Assembly: GCF_011761265.1 (NCBI RefSeq)
Contig: NZ_JAAOZB010000002.1
Span: forward strand, 248,001-312,000
Direction: 5' to 3'
Length of the DNA: 64,000 nucleotides
Source: Microbacterium halimionae
GTDB lineage: Bacteria > Actinomycetota > Actinomycetes > Actinomycetales > Microbacteriaceae
Shown here: piece by piece, positions 52,024 to 60,721 of the stretch
Layout of the letters: every line of letters begins with the position of its first letter
Position numbering within the stretch: the first letter of the stretch is position 1
Made by a program: the position numbers and the translations under genes
The notes under the pieces: generated by a model
Databases searched by the model: none
The model's input: only the letters and a program-made list of their open reading frames with translations
What the model was told of the DNA's origin: nothing

Positions 52024-53679
52024 TTACGCGGCGATGCCCTCGGCATCCAAAATCGTGTAGCTGTAGCCCTGTTCGGCAAGGAAACGCTGGCGATTCTGGG
52101 CAAAATCCTGGTCGACGGTATCGCGCGCGATCAATGTGTAGAAGCTCGCCGTGTGACCGTTTGTCTTCGGACGCAGCAGTCGGCCGAGACGTTGCGCCTC
52201 TTCTTGGCGCGAGCCGAAGGAGCCCGAGACCTGAATAGCAACGGATGCCTCGGGCAAATCGACTGAGAAGTTCGCTACCTTCGAGACCACCAGCAGGTTG
52301 ATGTCGCCTTCGCGGAAGGCCCGATAGAGTTCTTCTCTTTCGTCGACCGGAGTCGCGCCAGTGATCTTTGGCGCGTTGAGCGCCTCGGCCAGCGTGTCGA
52401 GCTGATCGAGGTACTGGCCGATCACGAGGATCTGCTCACCCTGATGCCGCTCAGCAAGGGTCTTTACGACACCGATCTTGGCGGGCGCTGAGGCTGCGAG
52501 TCGGTATCGGTCATCGTCGGTGGCGGCGGCATACTCAAGGCGATCTCCGGCGGGAAGATCCACTCGTACCTCGTAGCAGGCGGCGGGTGAAATGAAACCC
52601 TGAGCTTCAATCTCTTTCCACGGTGCATCAAAGCGTTTGGGGCCGATGAGGCTGAAGACATCGCCCTCGCGGCCGTCTTCGCGAACGAGTGTTGCCGTAA
52701 GACCGAGGCGACGGCGAGCCTGGAGATCGGCCGTCAGCTTGAAGACGGGCGCTGGCAGCAGGTGAACTTCGTCGTACACGACGAGTCCCCAATCGAGCGC
52801 ATCGAGCAACGCGAGGTGAGCGTACTCACCCTTTCGCTTCGCCGTGAGGATCTGGTAGGTCGCAATGGTGACGGGCTTGATCTCCTTGACCTGACCCGAG
52901 TATTCGCCGATTTCTTCGGGTGTCAGCGTCGTGCGCTTGAGCAGTTCGTCTCGCCACTGCCGGGCGCTCACCGTGTTGGTCACGAGAATCAGAGTGGTGG
53001 TCTTGGTGTCGGCCATCGCTGCGGCACCGACGAGTGTTTTTCCGGCACCGCAGGGGAGCACAACGACGCCCGAGCCGCCCTCCGAGAAGATGTCGACGGC
53101 TTTGCGCTGATAGGGGCGGAGCGTCCATCCGTCTTCGGCGAGTTCGATCTCATGAGGTGTGCCGGGTGTGTACCCCGCGAGATCCTCTGCGGGCCAGCCG
53201 ATTTTCAACAGTTCCTGTTTGATCTGGCCGCGCGCCCATGCATCGACGACAAAAACGTTCGGTGCGGGGTGCCCGAGCAGAAGCGGTTGAATTCGCCGGT
53301 TCTTTGAGACCTCCGAAAGAACGGCGGCGTCGGTTGAGCGCAGCACGAGCGTGTTCTCGCCGTAGCCTTCGACGTTCGCGCGCTCGATGACGAGACGCCC
53401 GTAGCGCGCAACTGTCTCGCTGATGTCGATCGACACCGAGGGAGGCACCGGAAAACGCGTCCAGCGGTCAAGAGTTGCGAGCATATCGTCGGCGCTGTGG
53501 CCCGCAGCACGAGCGTTCCAGAGACCCAGCCGAGTGATTCGGTAGGTGTGAATATGCTCGGGTGCGCGCTCGAGCTCAGCGAAAATCGCCAGTTCGTGGC
53601 GCGCGCTTTCAGCGTCGGGATGCGCCACTTCGAGCAGCACGGTGCGGTCACTTTGCACGATCAGGGGGCCATCAGCCAT
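52024..53679 (-). CDS. xpb: Bacterial XPB-type DNA repair helicase
   Basis: This 551-residue superfamily 2 helicase has an N-terminal helicase-associated/DRD domain (1-190), Walker A LPCGAGKTLVGA (about 215), DEVHLLPAP (DEVH box), LTATLVREDGREGD with the XPB-type RED motif, and the C-terminal helicase domain ending in QRLGRLLRPK. XPB homologues open DNA 3'-5' in repair. A TAGGCT (53693-53688) eight bases before the ATG is the likely -10. It follows the partner gene at 53736 on the same strand, as in mycobacteria. Confidence 0.93.
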   Translation of the reverse strand: MADGPLIVQSDRTVLLEVAHPDAESARHELAIFAELERAPEHIHTYRITRLGLWNARAAGHSADDMLATLDRWTRFPVPPSVSIDISETVARYGRLVIERANVEGYGENTLVLRSTDAAVLSEVSKNRRIQPLLLGHPAPNVFVVDAWARGQIKQELLKIGWPAEDLAGYTPGTPHEIELAEDGWTLRPYQRKAVDIFSEGGSGVVVLPCGAGKTLVGAAAMADTKTTTLILVTNTVSARQWRDELLKRTTLTPEEIGEYSGQVKEIKPVTIATYQILTAKRKGEYAHLALLDALDWGLVVYDEVHLLPAPVFKLTADLQARRRLGLTATLVREDGREGDVFSLIGPKRFDAPWKEIEAQGFISPAACYEVRVDLPAGDRLEYAAATDDDRYRLAASAPAKIGVVKTLAERHQGEQILVIGQYLDQLDTLAEALNAPKITGATPVDEREELYRAFREGDINLLVVSKVANFSVDLPEASVAIQVSGSFGSRQEEAQRLGRLLRPKTNGHTASFYTLIARDTVDQDFAQNRQRFLAEQGYSYTILDAEGIAA

Positions 53680-53735
53680 AACGTACGAGCCTACCGTGGG
53701 TAACTATGTGCCTGGGCCTACCGAGCAGCGTTGCT

Positions 53736-55505
53736 TCAGGCGCGATCGACGCGAACGATGCTCGTGATCGGCAGCGTGCGCTCGACATCAGCTGCTCGGT
53801 CTCGCCCACGGAGTCGGCCGCCACCGATTCCGGTCGCTTCGATTGTGAACGAGCGAGTGGCCCCACCTGGCAGAGCGACTTCGATGATGAGAATCTCGTG
53901 TTCACGCACCGCGCGATCAAGTTCGCGTTCTCGCCAGACGGTGTCGATGTCGGCATCAGCGGGCGTTCCAGCGCGCAGCTGAGAAATCAAACCACCGAAA
54001 CGCTCGATGGGCGACAGCGCAGTGCCACGCCCGGGAGTTGCGCGGCGGCGAATCTGTTGCCGCTCCCCATCGCTTCCTAACGCCATCGCGGGATAACCGG
54101 CGTCGATGAGCATCCAGTAGACGGCTTCGCGACCGACGCCGGTGGCAAGCACGGTCTCATCGAAGACGAGACCGACGCTCCGGACGCTCTGATCGACGGC
54201 GATTGTCGCGAGCACGTGCGGGTCGTCGCTCTCGACGTGGGTTCGCCCCGACACCTCGTCGACTAGCACCCGCACGAGGCCATGGCGATCGCTTGCGCGT
54301 TCGATCAGATAGTCGAGCGGCTGCGGGATGCCGGTGAGCGAGATTTCCGAGAGGAAAGCGCGCAGTGACTCTGCTGTTTCGCCGCTCGCGATGGCGCTCG
54401 AAAGACTCGAATCACTGAACCGGTATGTCGATGCCTGCGCACGAGACTCACGCTCGGCCATCGTGCGAAGACGCATTTCGACGCGGGGAAGAAGGGGCCC
54501 CGGTGCGATCGCCGAGAGATCGGCCTGCAGGTATATGCGGTCAATCTCGGCTGGGAAAGCTGCACTGAGCGTCGCCGGATCGGGATCAACTCCCGCGTGG
54601 ACAGCGGCAGCCCACGGTGGAACCGTGCCGTTCGGCAAGAACAGTGCCCATCGCACGAGGCGCCGGTGCAGAAGCACTGCGCGCGCAGGCCAACTCGAGT
54701 CGAGAGGGTAGGCGGCACGCCACGCGTTCGGCTGGTAAATACCGCCGTGAGCCGTGCGGATGCCGTCGGGAAGACGTTCCACCATCGACTTTGCAACCTG
54801 GGACCACCGCGAAACAGTATCCGCGCTGAGCCACTGCTCGCCCTCGGATGTCACGATCCATTCGCGATCGATCCCGCGAATCAGCGCAGCATCTTCCGCT
54901 GCGCCAAGCAGATCTTCGAGCTCATCGCCGTCGGCAACGGCCGCTGATTCAATCAGACGACGTCGATCGGCCGCTCCGACAGCACCGCTTCCCACGCGCT
55001 GCAGCGGAGCCTGCTGGCATGCCAACAGCACATCTGTGAGTGCCGATACCGCGGTGAATGCTCGCTCGGCCGCAGCTGCCGTGTCGATGGCCGAGCTTTC
55101 GGCGGGATCCGGAGCGACGTCATCCGCGTCTGGTGCGAGCTCGCCGGTCGGCGCAGCGGGCTTCTCTGAAGCGCGCGCCCGTTCTGCGACCGCGCGGTAT
55201 GCGTGCCCGTCATCGTTGGAGAGGCCGCGAGCCAAGAGCCAGTGTGCGATCTCGGGCGAAATTGAGCCTGTGCTCTCAGCCGAGGAGTCTGCGCTCGAAA
55301 CCAAGATTTCGAGTACGCCACGAGGGGCGCGAACGAGGGCCCGATCAATCGAGGCTGAATCCAAGAGCGCTGCAGCAGCATCGTAGAAATCACGCCACGA
55401 TGCGGCGGCATTCACCCCGCGAAGGGCAAGGAGCGACGCCAGCTCCTCCGGCGAACGCGCAGAAAGGTTAGCCGCAAGGGCGCGTTCGTCTGAGAGGCCG
55501 CTCAC
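53736..55505 (-). CDS. Helicase-associated-domain protein, XPB partner
   Basis: This 589-residue cytoplasmic protein is Ala- and Arg-rich and has no helicase motifs of its own. The C-terminal third matches the helicase-associated domain that precedes the core of XPB. An adjacent gene of this type accompanies xpb in many actinobacteria, so it is a probable accessory factor. Residues about 125-150 form a low-complexity acidic stretch (GELAPDADDVAPDPAESS). It is followed, 57 bases later, by xpb on the minus strand. Confidence 0.82.
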   Translation of the reverse strand: MSGLSDERALAANLSARSPEELASLLALRGVNAAASWRDFYDAAAALLDSASIDRALVRAPRGVLEILVSSADSSAESTGSISPEIAHWLLARGLSNDDGHAYRAVAERARASEKPAAPTGELAPDADDVAPDPAESSAIDTAAAAERAFTAVSALTDVLLACQQAPLQRVGSGAVGAADRRRLIESAAVADGDELEDLLGAAEDAALIRGIDREWIVTSEGEQWLSADTVSRWSQVAKSMVERLPDGIRTAHGGIYQPNAWRAAYPLDSSWPARAVLLHRRLVRWALFLPNGTVPPWAAAVHAGVDPDPATLSAAFPAEIDRIYLQADLSAIAPGPLLPRVEMRLRTMAERESRAQASTYRFSDSSLSSAIASGETAESLRAFLSEISLTGIPQPLDYLIERASDRHGLVRVLVDEVSGRTHVESDDPHVLATIAVDQSVRSVGLVFDETVLATGVGREAVYWMLIDAGYPAMALGSDGERQQIRRRATPGRGTALSPIERFGGLISQLRAGTPADADIDTVWRERELDRAVREHEILIIEVALPGGATRSFTIEATGIGGGRLRGRDRAADVERTLPITSIVRVDRA

Positions 55506-55506
55506 G

Positions 55507-55773
55507 TCATCGATCCTTGTTCGCCCTTGCCCTCCGGACGAAGGCTGTGATCAAGACAATGAACATGAGGACGAATGCGACGATGGGGGCGATATAGACA
55601 ACGATTCCTACCGCAGGCCATACGCCCGTTGAGAAGTTGGCACCCGCCGAAGTGCCGATCAAGATCGCGAAGAACAGGGCGATCGTCAAGATCACGAGTC
55701 CAAGAGACATGAAGGCGAGTATGCGGTCGATCCGGCGTACCGGTAGATCATCGCCAGGGGCACGGGTGCTCAT
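55507..55773 (-). CDS. Small conserved membrane protein
   Basis: The ATG at 55773 gives 88 residues with two hydrophobic helices (about 18-41 and 54-79) and a basic tail RRARANKDR. A TAGTGT seven bases before the start is a likely -10. The stop is one base before the XPB-partner gene begins, so they are co-transcribed. Function unknown. Confidence 0.75.
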   Translation of the reverse strand: MSTRAPGDDLPVRRIDRILAFMSLGLVILTIALFFAILIGTSAGANFSTGVWPAVGIVVYIAPIVAFVLMFIVLITAFVRRARANKDR

Positions 55774-55881
55774 CGGCCCCACACTACTCCTGGTCGGCGG
55801 TGCCGTAGGCTAGCAACAGGGTCGGCATCCGGCCCCGTTCAGTTTTACCCGCGTCAGCGGGTCGTCTTCAGCGAGGTTTCC

Positions 55882-56265
55882 ATGCCCACCGGCAAGGTTA
55901 GATTTTACGACGAAGAAAAAGGTTTTGGCTTCATCACCGCAGAGGATGGCCAAGACGTTTTCTTGCACGCCACAGCGCTTCCCGCGGGTGCTCCCGCCCC
56001 GAAGGCTGGTGCACGTCTGGAGTTCGGTGTCGCTGATGGAAAGCGTGGGCTTCAGGCGCTTTCGGTTCGTGTCCTCGATGCGCCGGTAAGCCTTGCGAAG
56101 CGCTCGCGGAAGCCCGCCGACGACATGGCGATCATCGTCGAAGATTTAGTGAAGCTTCTCGATGACATTGGTGGAGACCTCCGCCGCGGTCGTTACCCGA
56201 GCGGTTCGCACGCCAAGAAGGTCGCTGCGGTTCTCCGCAAGGTAGCCGATGATCTCGACGCCTGA
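55882..56265 (+). CDS. cspB: Cold-shock-domain protein with C-terminal extension
   Basis: The first 67 residues are a cold-shock OB fold (KGFGFI, VFLHAT); residues 68-127 form a basic helical extension (RSRKPADDMAIIVEDLVKLLDDIGGDLRRG). This longer type is common in actinobacteria and overlaps a DUF3027 gene, as here by 17 bases. It probably binds RNA. Confidence 0.9.
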   Translation: MPTGKVRFYDEEKGFGFITAEDGQDVFLHATALPAGAPAPKAGARLEFGVADGKRGLQALSVRVLDAPVSLAKRSRKPADDMAIIVEDLVKLLDDIGGDLRRGRYPSGSHAKKVAAVLRKVADDLDA

Positions 56266-56854
56266 TTCCACGCTTATCGAGGCCCACGATCTTGCCCTTG
56301 CGGCACTGAAAGAGATCACGGCCGACGACACGATCGGCGCGCCGCAGGGTCATCGTGTTGAAGCGGATGGCGTTATTTCGCTGCTCTTCCAAAACCGGAT
56401 GCGCGGCTACCCGGGGTGGCTGTGGGCAGTGTCTGTTGCTCGAGTCGACGGCAGCGAACCCACAGTTCTTGAGACAGAACTGATTCCGGACGATGGCGCG
56501 TTGCTTGCGCCGGAATGGGTTCCGTGGGCGGTGCGTCTCGCTGACTACCACGCGCAGCAGGCTGCCTCGAGCGCGGACGAAGAACTCGATGACTCAGACA
56601 ATGACGACGTAGATAACGAAGCCTCAGACGACGACGACTCGGATGACGACGACGACTCGGATGACGACGACGACTCGGATGACGACGACGACTCGGATGA
56701 CGAGTTCGGCGGGTCTCCGATTCTCCACTCCGGAGACGTTGACGGCGTTGACATCGACGAACTCGACGTCAGCGACTCCGATGATGACGCTGACGACGAA
56801 GAAGCTGACGACGAAGACGACGCCGCCGACGAAGACGACGCCGCCGACGAATAA
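56249..56854 (+). CDS. DUF3027 protein with acidic repeat tail
   Basis: The 201-residue protein has a DUF3027 core (residues 8-105; QGHRVEADGVISLLFQNRM, GYPGWLWAVSVARV) and a long acidic, Asp/Ser repeat tail (107-201) of near-identical six-residue units (SDDDDD) plus an AADEDD repeat at the end. DUF3027 proteins are typically encoded next to a cold-shock protein. The tail is encoded by a DNA tandem repeat. Confidence 0.85.
   Translation: MISTPDSTLIEAHDLALAALKEITADDTIGAPQGHRVEADGVISLLFQNRMRGYPGWLWAVSVARVDGSEPTVLETELIPDDGALLAPEWVPWAVRLADYHAQQAASSADEELDDSDNDDVDNEASDDDDSDDDDDSDDDDDSDDDDDSDDEFGGSPILHSGDVDGVDIDELDVSDSDDDADDEEADDEDDAADEDDAADE
56636..56707 (+). repeat. 18-bp tandem repeat in the DUF3027 gene
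   Basis: Four units of GACTCGGATGACGACGAC (the last one diverged) are in frame and encode DSDDDD. A second, shorter tandem (GACGAAGACGACGCCGCC, near 56812-56850) ends the gene. Both are candidates for length variation between strains. Confidence 0.85.
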
Positions 56855-56862
56855 CCTCCGCG

Positions 56863-57975
56863 CTAGAGGTTTTTCAGCGTGTAGTCGATGCAGCGGATGA
56901 GTTGACGCACATCGTCGGGCTCGATCGAAACGAAGGTCGCAACACGTAGTTGATTGCGGCCGAGTTTGCGGTACGGCTCCGTGTCGACGACGCCGTTTGC
57001 ACGCAGGCTCTTCGCGATGTTTGAGGCGTCGATTGACTCATCGAAGTCGATAGTGACGACAACAGGAGAGCGGTCGGCGGGGTTCGCCACAAACGGCGTC
57101 GCGAACGAGCTGGCTTCTGCCCACTCGTAGAGGGCGTCAGACGATTCGTGGGTACGCGCATCAGCCCAGGCGAGTCCGCCGTTGCTGAGCATCCAGGTGA
57201 GCTGCTCTTCCAACAAGAACAGCGTCGAAACTGCTGGCGTGTTGAGGGTTTGGTTGAGGCGCGAGTTGTCGAGCGCATTTTTCAGGCTCAAGAACTCGGG
57301 AATGTACCGATCGGATGCCGCGATTCGCTCAATCCGATCGATCGCAGCGGGTGACACGGCTGCGAACCAGAGGCCACCGTCAGAACCGAGGTTCTTCTGC
57401 GGTGCGAAGTAGTAGACATCTGCCTCAGCGAGTGAGAAATCGATGCCGCCGGCGGCGCTTGTCGCGTCGATGACAGTGAGTGCGCCCTCATCGCCGTGAA
57501 CGCGTGCAATGGGCGCGCTCACTCCGGTCGAGGTTTCGTTGTGCGGCCAGGCGTAAACGTCTACCCCCTCGACAGCTTCAGCGACGGCGCGCGTTCCGGG
57601 CTCGGCCTTCCGTACGTCGGGGGCTGTCAGCCAGGGCGCTGCTGCGGCCGCTGCGAACTTGCCGCCGAACTCGCCGAATACGAGGTTCTGGGCGCGGTGC
57701 TCGATGAGGCCGAAGGCTGCGGCATCCCAAAACGCTGTCGAGCCACCGTTGCCGACGATGATCTCGTATCCCTCAGGAAGCGTGAACAGCTCGCCAAGGT
57801 GCTCACGCACGCTGCCTACGAGGTTCTTGACCGGTGCCTGTCGGTGTGAGGTTCCGAGAACCGACCAGCCCGACTGGGCGAGTGCCTTGAGCTGCGCCGG
57901 ACGGATCTTGGAGGGGCCACATCCAAAACGTCCGTCAGCCGGAAGAAGGTTAGGGGGAAGCGCAACGTGAGACAT
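56863..57975 (-). CDS. serC: Phosphoserine aminotransferase
   Basis: SerC converts 3-phosphohydroxypyruvate to phosphoserine in serine synthesis. The 370-residue fold-type I enzyme has the PLP lysine in YYFAPQKNLGSDGG (about K194), the N-terminal RFGCGPSKIR and STGVSAPI phosphate-side loop, matching the actinobacterial class. TAGAAT six bases before the ATG supports a leaderless start. It is divergent from the IdeR-like gene. Confidence 0.93.
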   Translation of the reverse strand: MSHVALPPNLLPADGRFGCGPSKIRPAQLKALAQSGWSVLGTSHRQAPVKNLVGSVREHLGELFTLPEGYEIIVGNGGSTAFWDAAAFGLIEHRAQNLVFGEFGGKFAAAAAAPWLTAPDVRKAEPGTRAVAEAVEGVDVYAWPHNETSTGVSAPIARVHGDEGALTVIDATSAAGGIDFSLAEADVYYFAPQKNLGSDGGLWFAAVSPAAIDRIERIAASDRYIPEFLSLKNALDNSRLNQTLNTPAVSTLFLLEEQLTWMLSNGGLAWADARTHESSDALYEWAEASSFATPFVANPADRSPVVVTIDFDESIDASNIAKSLRANGVVDTEPYRKLGRNQLRVATFVSIEPDDVRQLIRCIDYTLKNL

Positions 57976-57987
57976 GTCACGATTCTA
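57976..57987 (-). promoter_or_regulatory. -10 box for leaderless serC
   Basis: On the minus strand TAGAAT (57987-57982) is followed by six bases and the ATG at 57975. Confidence 0.55.
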
Positions 57988-58092
57988 GAGACAGCTCGCA
58001 TGTCTTTGCTGCGAGCGTGGGCGTTGGAACGGTCTTCGATGAGCCGCGTATAGATAGGCTTGACTTACTAGTTCACAGCTCCGAGGAATGCC

Positions 58093-58794
58093 ATGACTGA
58101 TCTCATCGATACCACCGAGATGTACCTGCGCACGATCCTCGAACTCGAGGAAGAACACATCGTTCCGCTGCGTGCGCGCATCTCTGAGCGGCTTGGCCAT
58201 TCGGGTCCGACGGTGTCTCAGACTGTGGGGCGCATGGAGCGCGATGGGCTTGTTGTCGTCTCTGACAACCGAACGCTCGAACTCACGACGGCGGGCCGTC
58301 AGAAGGCGATCGACGTGATGCGCAAGCACCGTCTCGCCGAACGTCTGCTGAGCGACGTGATCGGGCTCGATTGGGCGTACGTGCACGAGGAAGCGTGCCG
58401 CTGGGAGCACGTCATGAGCGAGCAGGTCGAGCGTCGACTTGTCGAATTGCTGGGGCATCCCACTGAGTCGCCGTACGGAAACCCGATTCCGGGTCTTGAC
58501 CAGCTTGGCGACGCTGCATCATCGACGTTCGGCGAGGGCGTTGTGAGCCTCGTGCGCGCGCTAAACGCCAGTGGCGGACCGATGACGGGAACAATCCGAC
58601 GTCTCGCTGAACCCGCCCAGGTTGACCCCGAGCTGCTTCAGCAGTTGCGCACCGCAGGAGTGATGCCCGGTGCGAAGGGCACGTTCCAGTTCAGCGAGGG
58701 CTATGTGCTCGTTCAGATGGATGGCAGCGATGAAGGACTTGAGCTTCCCGTTGAAGTTGCGAGTCACATTTTTCTTGTCCACAAGTCCGAGTAG
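58093..58794 (+). CDS. ideR: DtxR/IdeR-family metal-dependent repressor
   Basis: The 233-residue protein has the three DtxR domains: N-terminal winged helix (LIDTTEMYLRTILELEEE, GPTVSQTVGRMERDGL, about 1-65), dimerisation and metal-binding domain with the ligand residues in MRKHRLAERLL (H79, E83) and EEACRWEHVMS (about C102, E105, H106), and a C-terminal SH3-like domain (residues 160-230). All ligands of iron-sensing DtxR are present, so it probably represses iron-uptake genes. Start ATG has GAGGAA upstream. Confidence 0.92.
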   Translation: MTDLIDTTEMYLRTILELEEEHIVPLRARISERLGHSGPTVSQTVGRMERDGLVVVSDNRTLELTTAGRQKAIDVMRKHRLAERLLSDVIGLDWAYVHEEACRWEHVMSEQVERRLVELLGHPTESPYGNPIPGLDQLGDAASSTFGEGVVSLVRALNASGGPMTGTIRRLAEPAQVDPELLQQLRTAGVMPGAKGTFQFSEGYVLVQMDGSDEGLELPVEVASHIFLVHKSE

Positions 58795-58850
58795 CGGCCC
58801 CTGGGCTCGCCCTCGGCGTGACATATTCGTTACCATCCGGTAGCCTCGAG

Positions 58851-58920
58851 TGATCCCGAAGGCAAAAACCCGCCAAGGGGTTTTGCATCAGATCTCCGCG
58901 TCGATCGCTTCTCGGGATCA
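58851..58920 (+). promoter_or_regulatory. Structured leader of the M23 peptidase gene
   Basis: TGATCCCGA (58851-58859) pairs perfectly with TCGGGATCA (58912-58920), enclosing a hairpin GCAAAACCC...GGGTTTTGC (58862-58886) with further sequence. It lies in a leader of about 220 bases (58795-59013). I could not match it to the c-di-AMP ydaO riboswitch that often precedes wall hydrolases. Confidence 0.4.
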
Positions 58921-59013
58921 TTCCGGATGATCGTCGTGGCCACATTTTTGTATACGTAACCGATATTGAGTGCCGACAAGCCAGCGCGAAGCGTTGAGGC
59001 GGCGGAGGACAGT

Positions 59014-59919
59014 TTGGCTGAAGTAACCGAGTCGTCTCAGGACGACACCGACCTCTCGCAGGCGACCCCCACGGGTTCGCGACGAGAAGCTCGTGCGGCG
59101 ACCACTGCCTCGAACAAAACGGTTACAAAGTCTCGTCGTTCCGTTATGCCGAAACGCGTTGTCACCAAAGCTGCGGCGAAGAAGTCGGCTCGAAGCGTCG
59201 TCATCGTCGCGATGGTTGGTGGCCTCGTCGCAACCGTCGCTCTTCCCGCCTATGCGGCATGGCAGCCAGAGTCTGAAGCGGTAACTGTTCAGCAGATGGC
59301 CGCTGAAGACGCGCAGTCGCTCGTTATCGCATCGGATGCCACCGATGAATCCTTCAGTCGCGAGAGCTACTCCGCCACGACCTCTGAAGAAATTGACAAG
59401 AAGAAGGCCGAAGAAGCGGCAGCAGAGCGTGCTCGTCAGCTCGCAGCGAGTGTCTCGACCGCAGCGGCGTCAGTGCCAGTTTCTGTCGACCTGAGCATGG
59501 TTGCACCCGGCAGTGGAGAAGTCCGCTGGCCCGTCAGCAGCTTCACGTATACCGACATCAACCTCTTCCGTCCGCCGTCGCGTCCGAACCACAACGGGTT
59601 CGACATGCTCGCCCCGGCAGGGTCGCCGATTTACGCGGCAGCTTCTGGCACTGTGCGTGTATCGCAAGAGAGCCTTGGTGGCTATGGTGTTGCCGTTGTC
59701 ATCGATTCGGTCATCAACGGCCAGTCAGTATCAACCCTCTACGGTCACATGACGTATGGCAGCCGGGTCGTGTCTCCCGGCCAGACAGTAACCGCGGGCC
59801 AGGTCATCGGGCTCGTCGGAAGCACCGGTAGCTCGACAGCCAACCACCTCCACTTCGAGGTCACCATCAACGGTTCGCTCGTCAACCCGCTTCCGTGGTT
59901 GCAGTCCAACGCCGGCTGA
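59014..59919 (+). CDS. M23 (LytM) peptidoglycan endopeptidase
   Basis: The protein is an extracellular wall endopeptidase candidate. The TTG at 59014 with GGAGG five bases upstream gives 301 residues; TTG at 58966 lacks a ribosome site. It has a long basic cytoplasmic N-terminus, one membrane helix or uncleaved signal (VVIVAMVGGLVATVALPAY, about 60-78), an Ala/Glu-rich helical linker (110-150), and the M23 domain with zinc ligands NHNGFD and HLHFEV (about 190-285). The catalytic residues are present. Confidence 0.9.
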   Translation: MAEVTESSQDDTDLSQATPTGSRREARAATTASNKTVTKSRRSVMPKRVVTKAAAKKSARSVVIVAMVGGLVATVALPAYAAWQPESEAVTVQQMAAEDAQSLVIASDATDESFSRESYSATTSEEIDKKKAEEAAAERARQLAASVSTAAASVPVSVDLSMVAPGSGEVRWPVSSFTYTDINLFRPPSRPNHNGFDMLAPAGSPIYAAASGTVRVSQESLGGYGVAVVIDSVINGQSVSTLYGHMTYGSRVVSPGQTVTAGQVIGLVGSTGSSTANHLHFEVTINGSLVNPLPWLQSNAG

Positions 59920-60015
59920 GTACGACACGACACTGATCGTTTACCACTGCGTTCTTCTTCTCCCCGTGGTGTGCGTTACCCTGTGACTCGACGCTGAGAG
60001 AAGCGGAGAGCGCCG

Positions 60016-60126
60016 ATGGACGACATACCGAACATCCGAACCATGGATGCATTCGGCATGTTCGCACTTCGGCATTGTGTGACTGGATGCTGCGGCTCTG
60101 CCGTGTCTGCAAGGCGCTGTCTGTGA
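60016..60126 (+). CDS. 36-residue Cys-rich leader peptide candidate
   Basis: ATG at 60016 has GGAGA six bases upstream and opens a 36-residue frame ending in CVTGCCGSAVSARRCL, with four cysteines in the last 16 residues. The stop at 60124 lies inside the stem-loop of a Rho-independent terminator, the geometry of a transcription attenuator. It precedes the HNH gene at 60218. It could also be an unrelated small-RNA transcript. Confidence 0.5.
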   Translation: MDDIPNIRTMDAFGMFALRHCVTGCCGSAVSARRCL

Positions 60127-60142
60127 AGACGGCGCCTTTTTT
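60113..60142 (+). terminator. Intrinsic terminator overlapping the Cys-rich ORF stop
   Basis: GGCGCtGTC (60113-60121) pairs with GACgGCGCC (60128-60136) and is followed by TTTTTT. This is one of the most canonical Rho-independent terminators in the window. Confidence 0.8.
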
Positions 60143-60217
60143 CATACCCTCCGCGATTCGATCGTCCATTGAATCGAATATCCGGGAAGCCTTCCCGGCC
60201 ATTCGGGAGGACAGGAT

Positions 60218-60715
60218 ATGCGCACACTGGTGCTGAATGCCGGCTATGAGCCGCTTGCTGTGGTCTCTTTCAAGCGAGCGCTCGTGCTCGTGATGAACGA
60301 GAAAGCAACCGTGATTGAACATGTTGAGGGCGCGCCCATCTGGAGCGCCAGCGGCCATTACGAGAGACCGGCGGTGATCGTTCTCACCCGGTACGTGCGC
60401 GTTCCCGGTGCGCGCCGTGCGCCGGTGACTCGCCGCGGTGTGCTGCGTCGTGATGGGCACCGCTGCGCGTACTGCGGAAATGCTGCGTCAACGATCGATC
60501 ACGTGCTGCCGCGCTCGCGGGGAGGTAAGGGTACGTGGGAAAACCTCGTCGCCTGCTGTTTGCGGTGCAATAACGTCAAGGGCAACCGCACGCCGCAAGA
60601 AATGGCGTGGACACTGCGGCTCGTGCCGGGTGCACCGCGGGGGTCGCACTGGACGGTTCGTGGCGTGGAGCGCGCTGACCCGCAGTGGGAACCGTATCTG
60701 CCGCTTGCCGCGTAG
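60218..60715 (+). CDS. HNH endonuclease
   Basis: This 165-residue HNH nuclease has the zinc-binding CAYC, the HNH core with DHVLPRSRGG and NLVACCLRCNNVKGNRTP (about 85-125). The N-terminal LVLNAGYEPLAVVSFKRALVLV (about 4-25) places it in the conserved actinobacterial family of HNH proteins of unknown substrate. AGGAGGACAGGATATG provides a strong ribosome site. No restriction modification partner is adjacent. Confidence 0.88.
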   Translation: MRTLVLNAGYEPLAVVSFKRALVLVMNEKATVIEHVEGAPIWSASGHYERPAVIVLTRYVRVPGARRAPVTRRGVLRRDGHRCAYCGNAASTIDHVLPRSRGGKGTWENLVACCLRCNNVKGNRTPQEMAWTLRLVPGAPRGSHWTVRGVERADPQWEPYLPLAA

Positions 60716-60721
60716 CGCCTG

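Noticed and set aside
58795..59013. c-di-AMP (ydaO) riboswitch before the M23 peptidase gene
   Set aside because: The position is right but I could not find the characteristic conserved blocks of that riboswitch; left as an unclassified leader.
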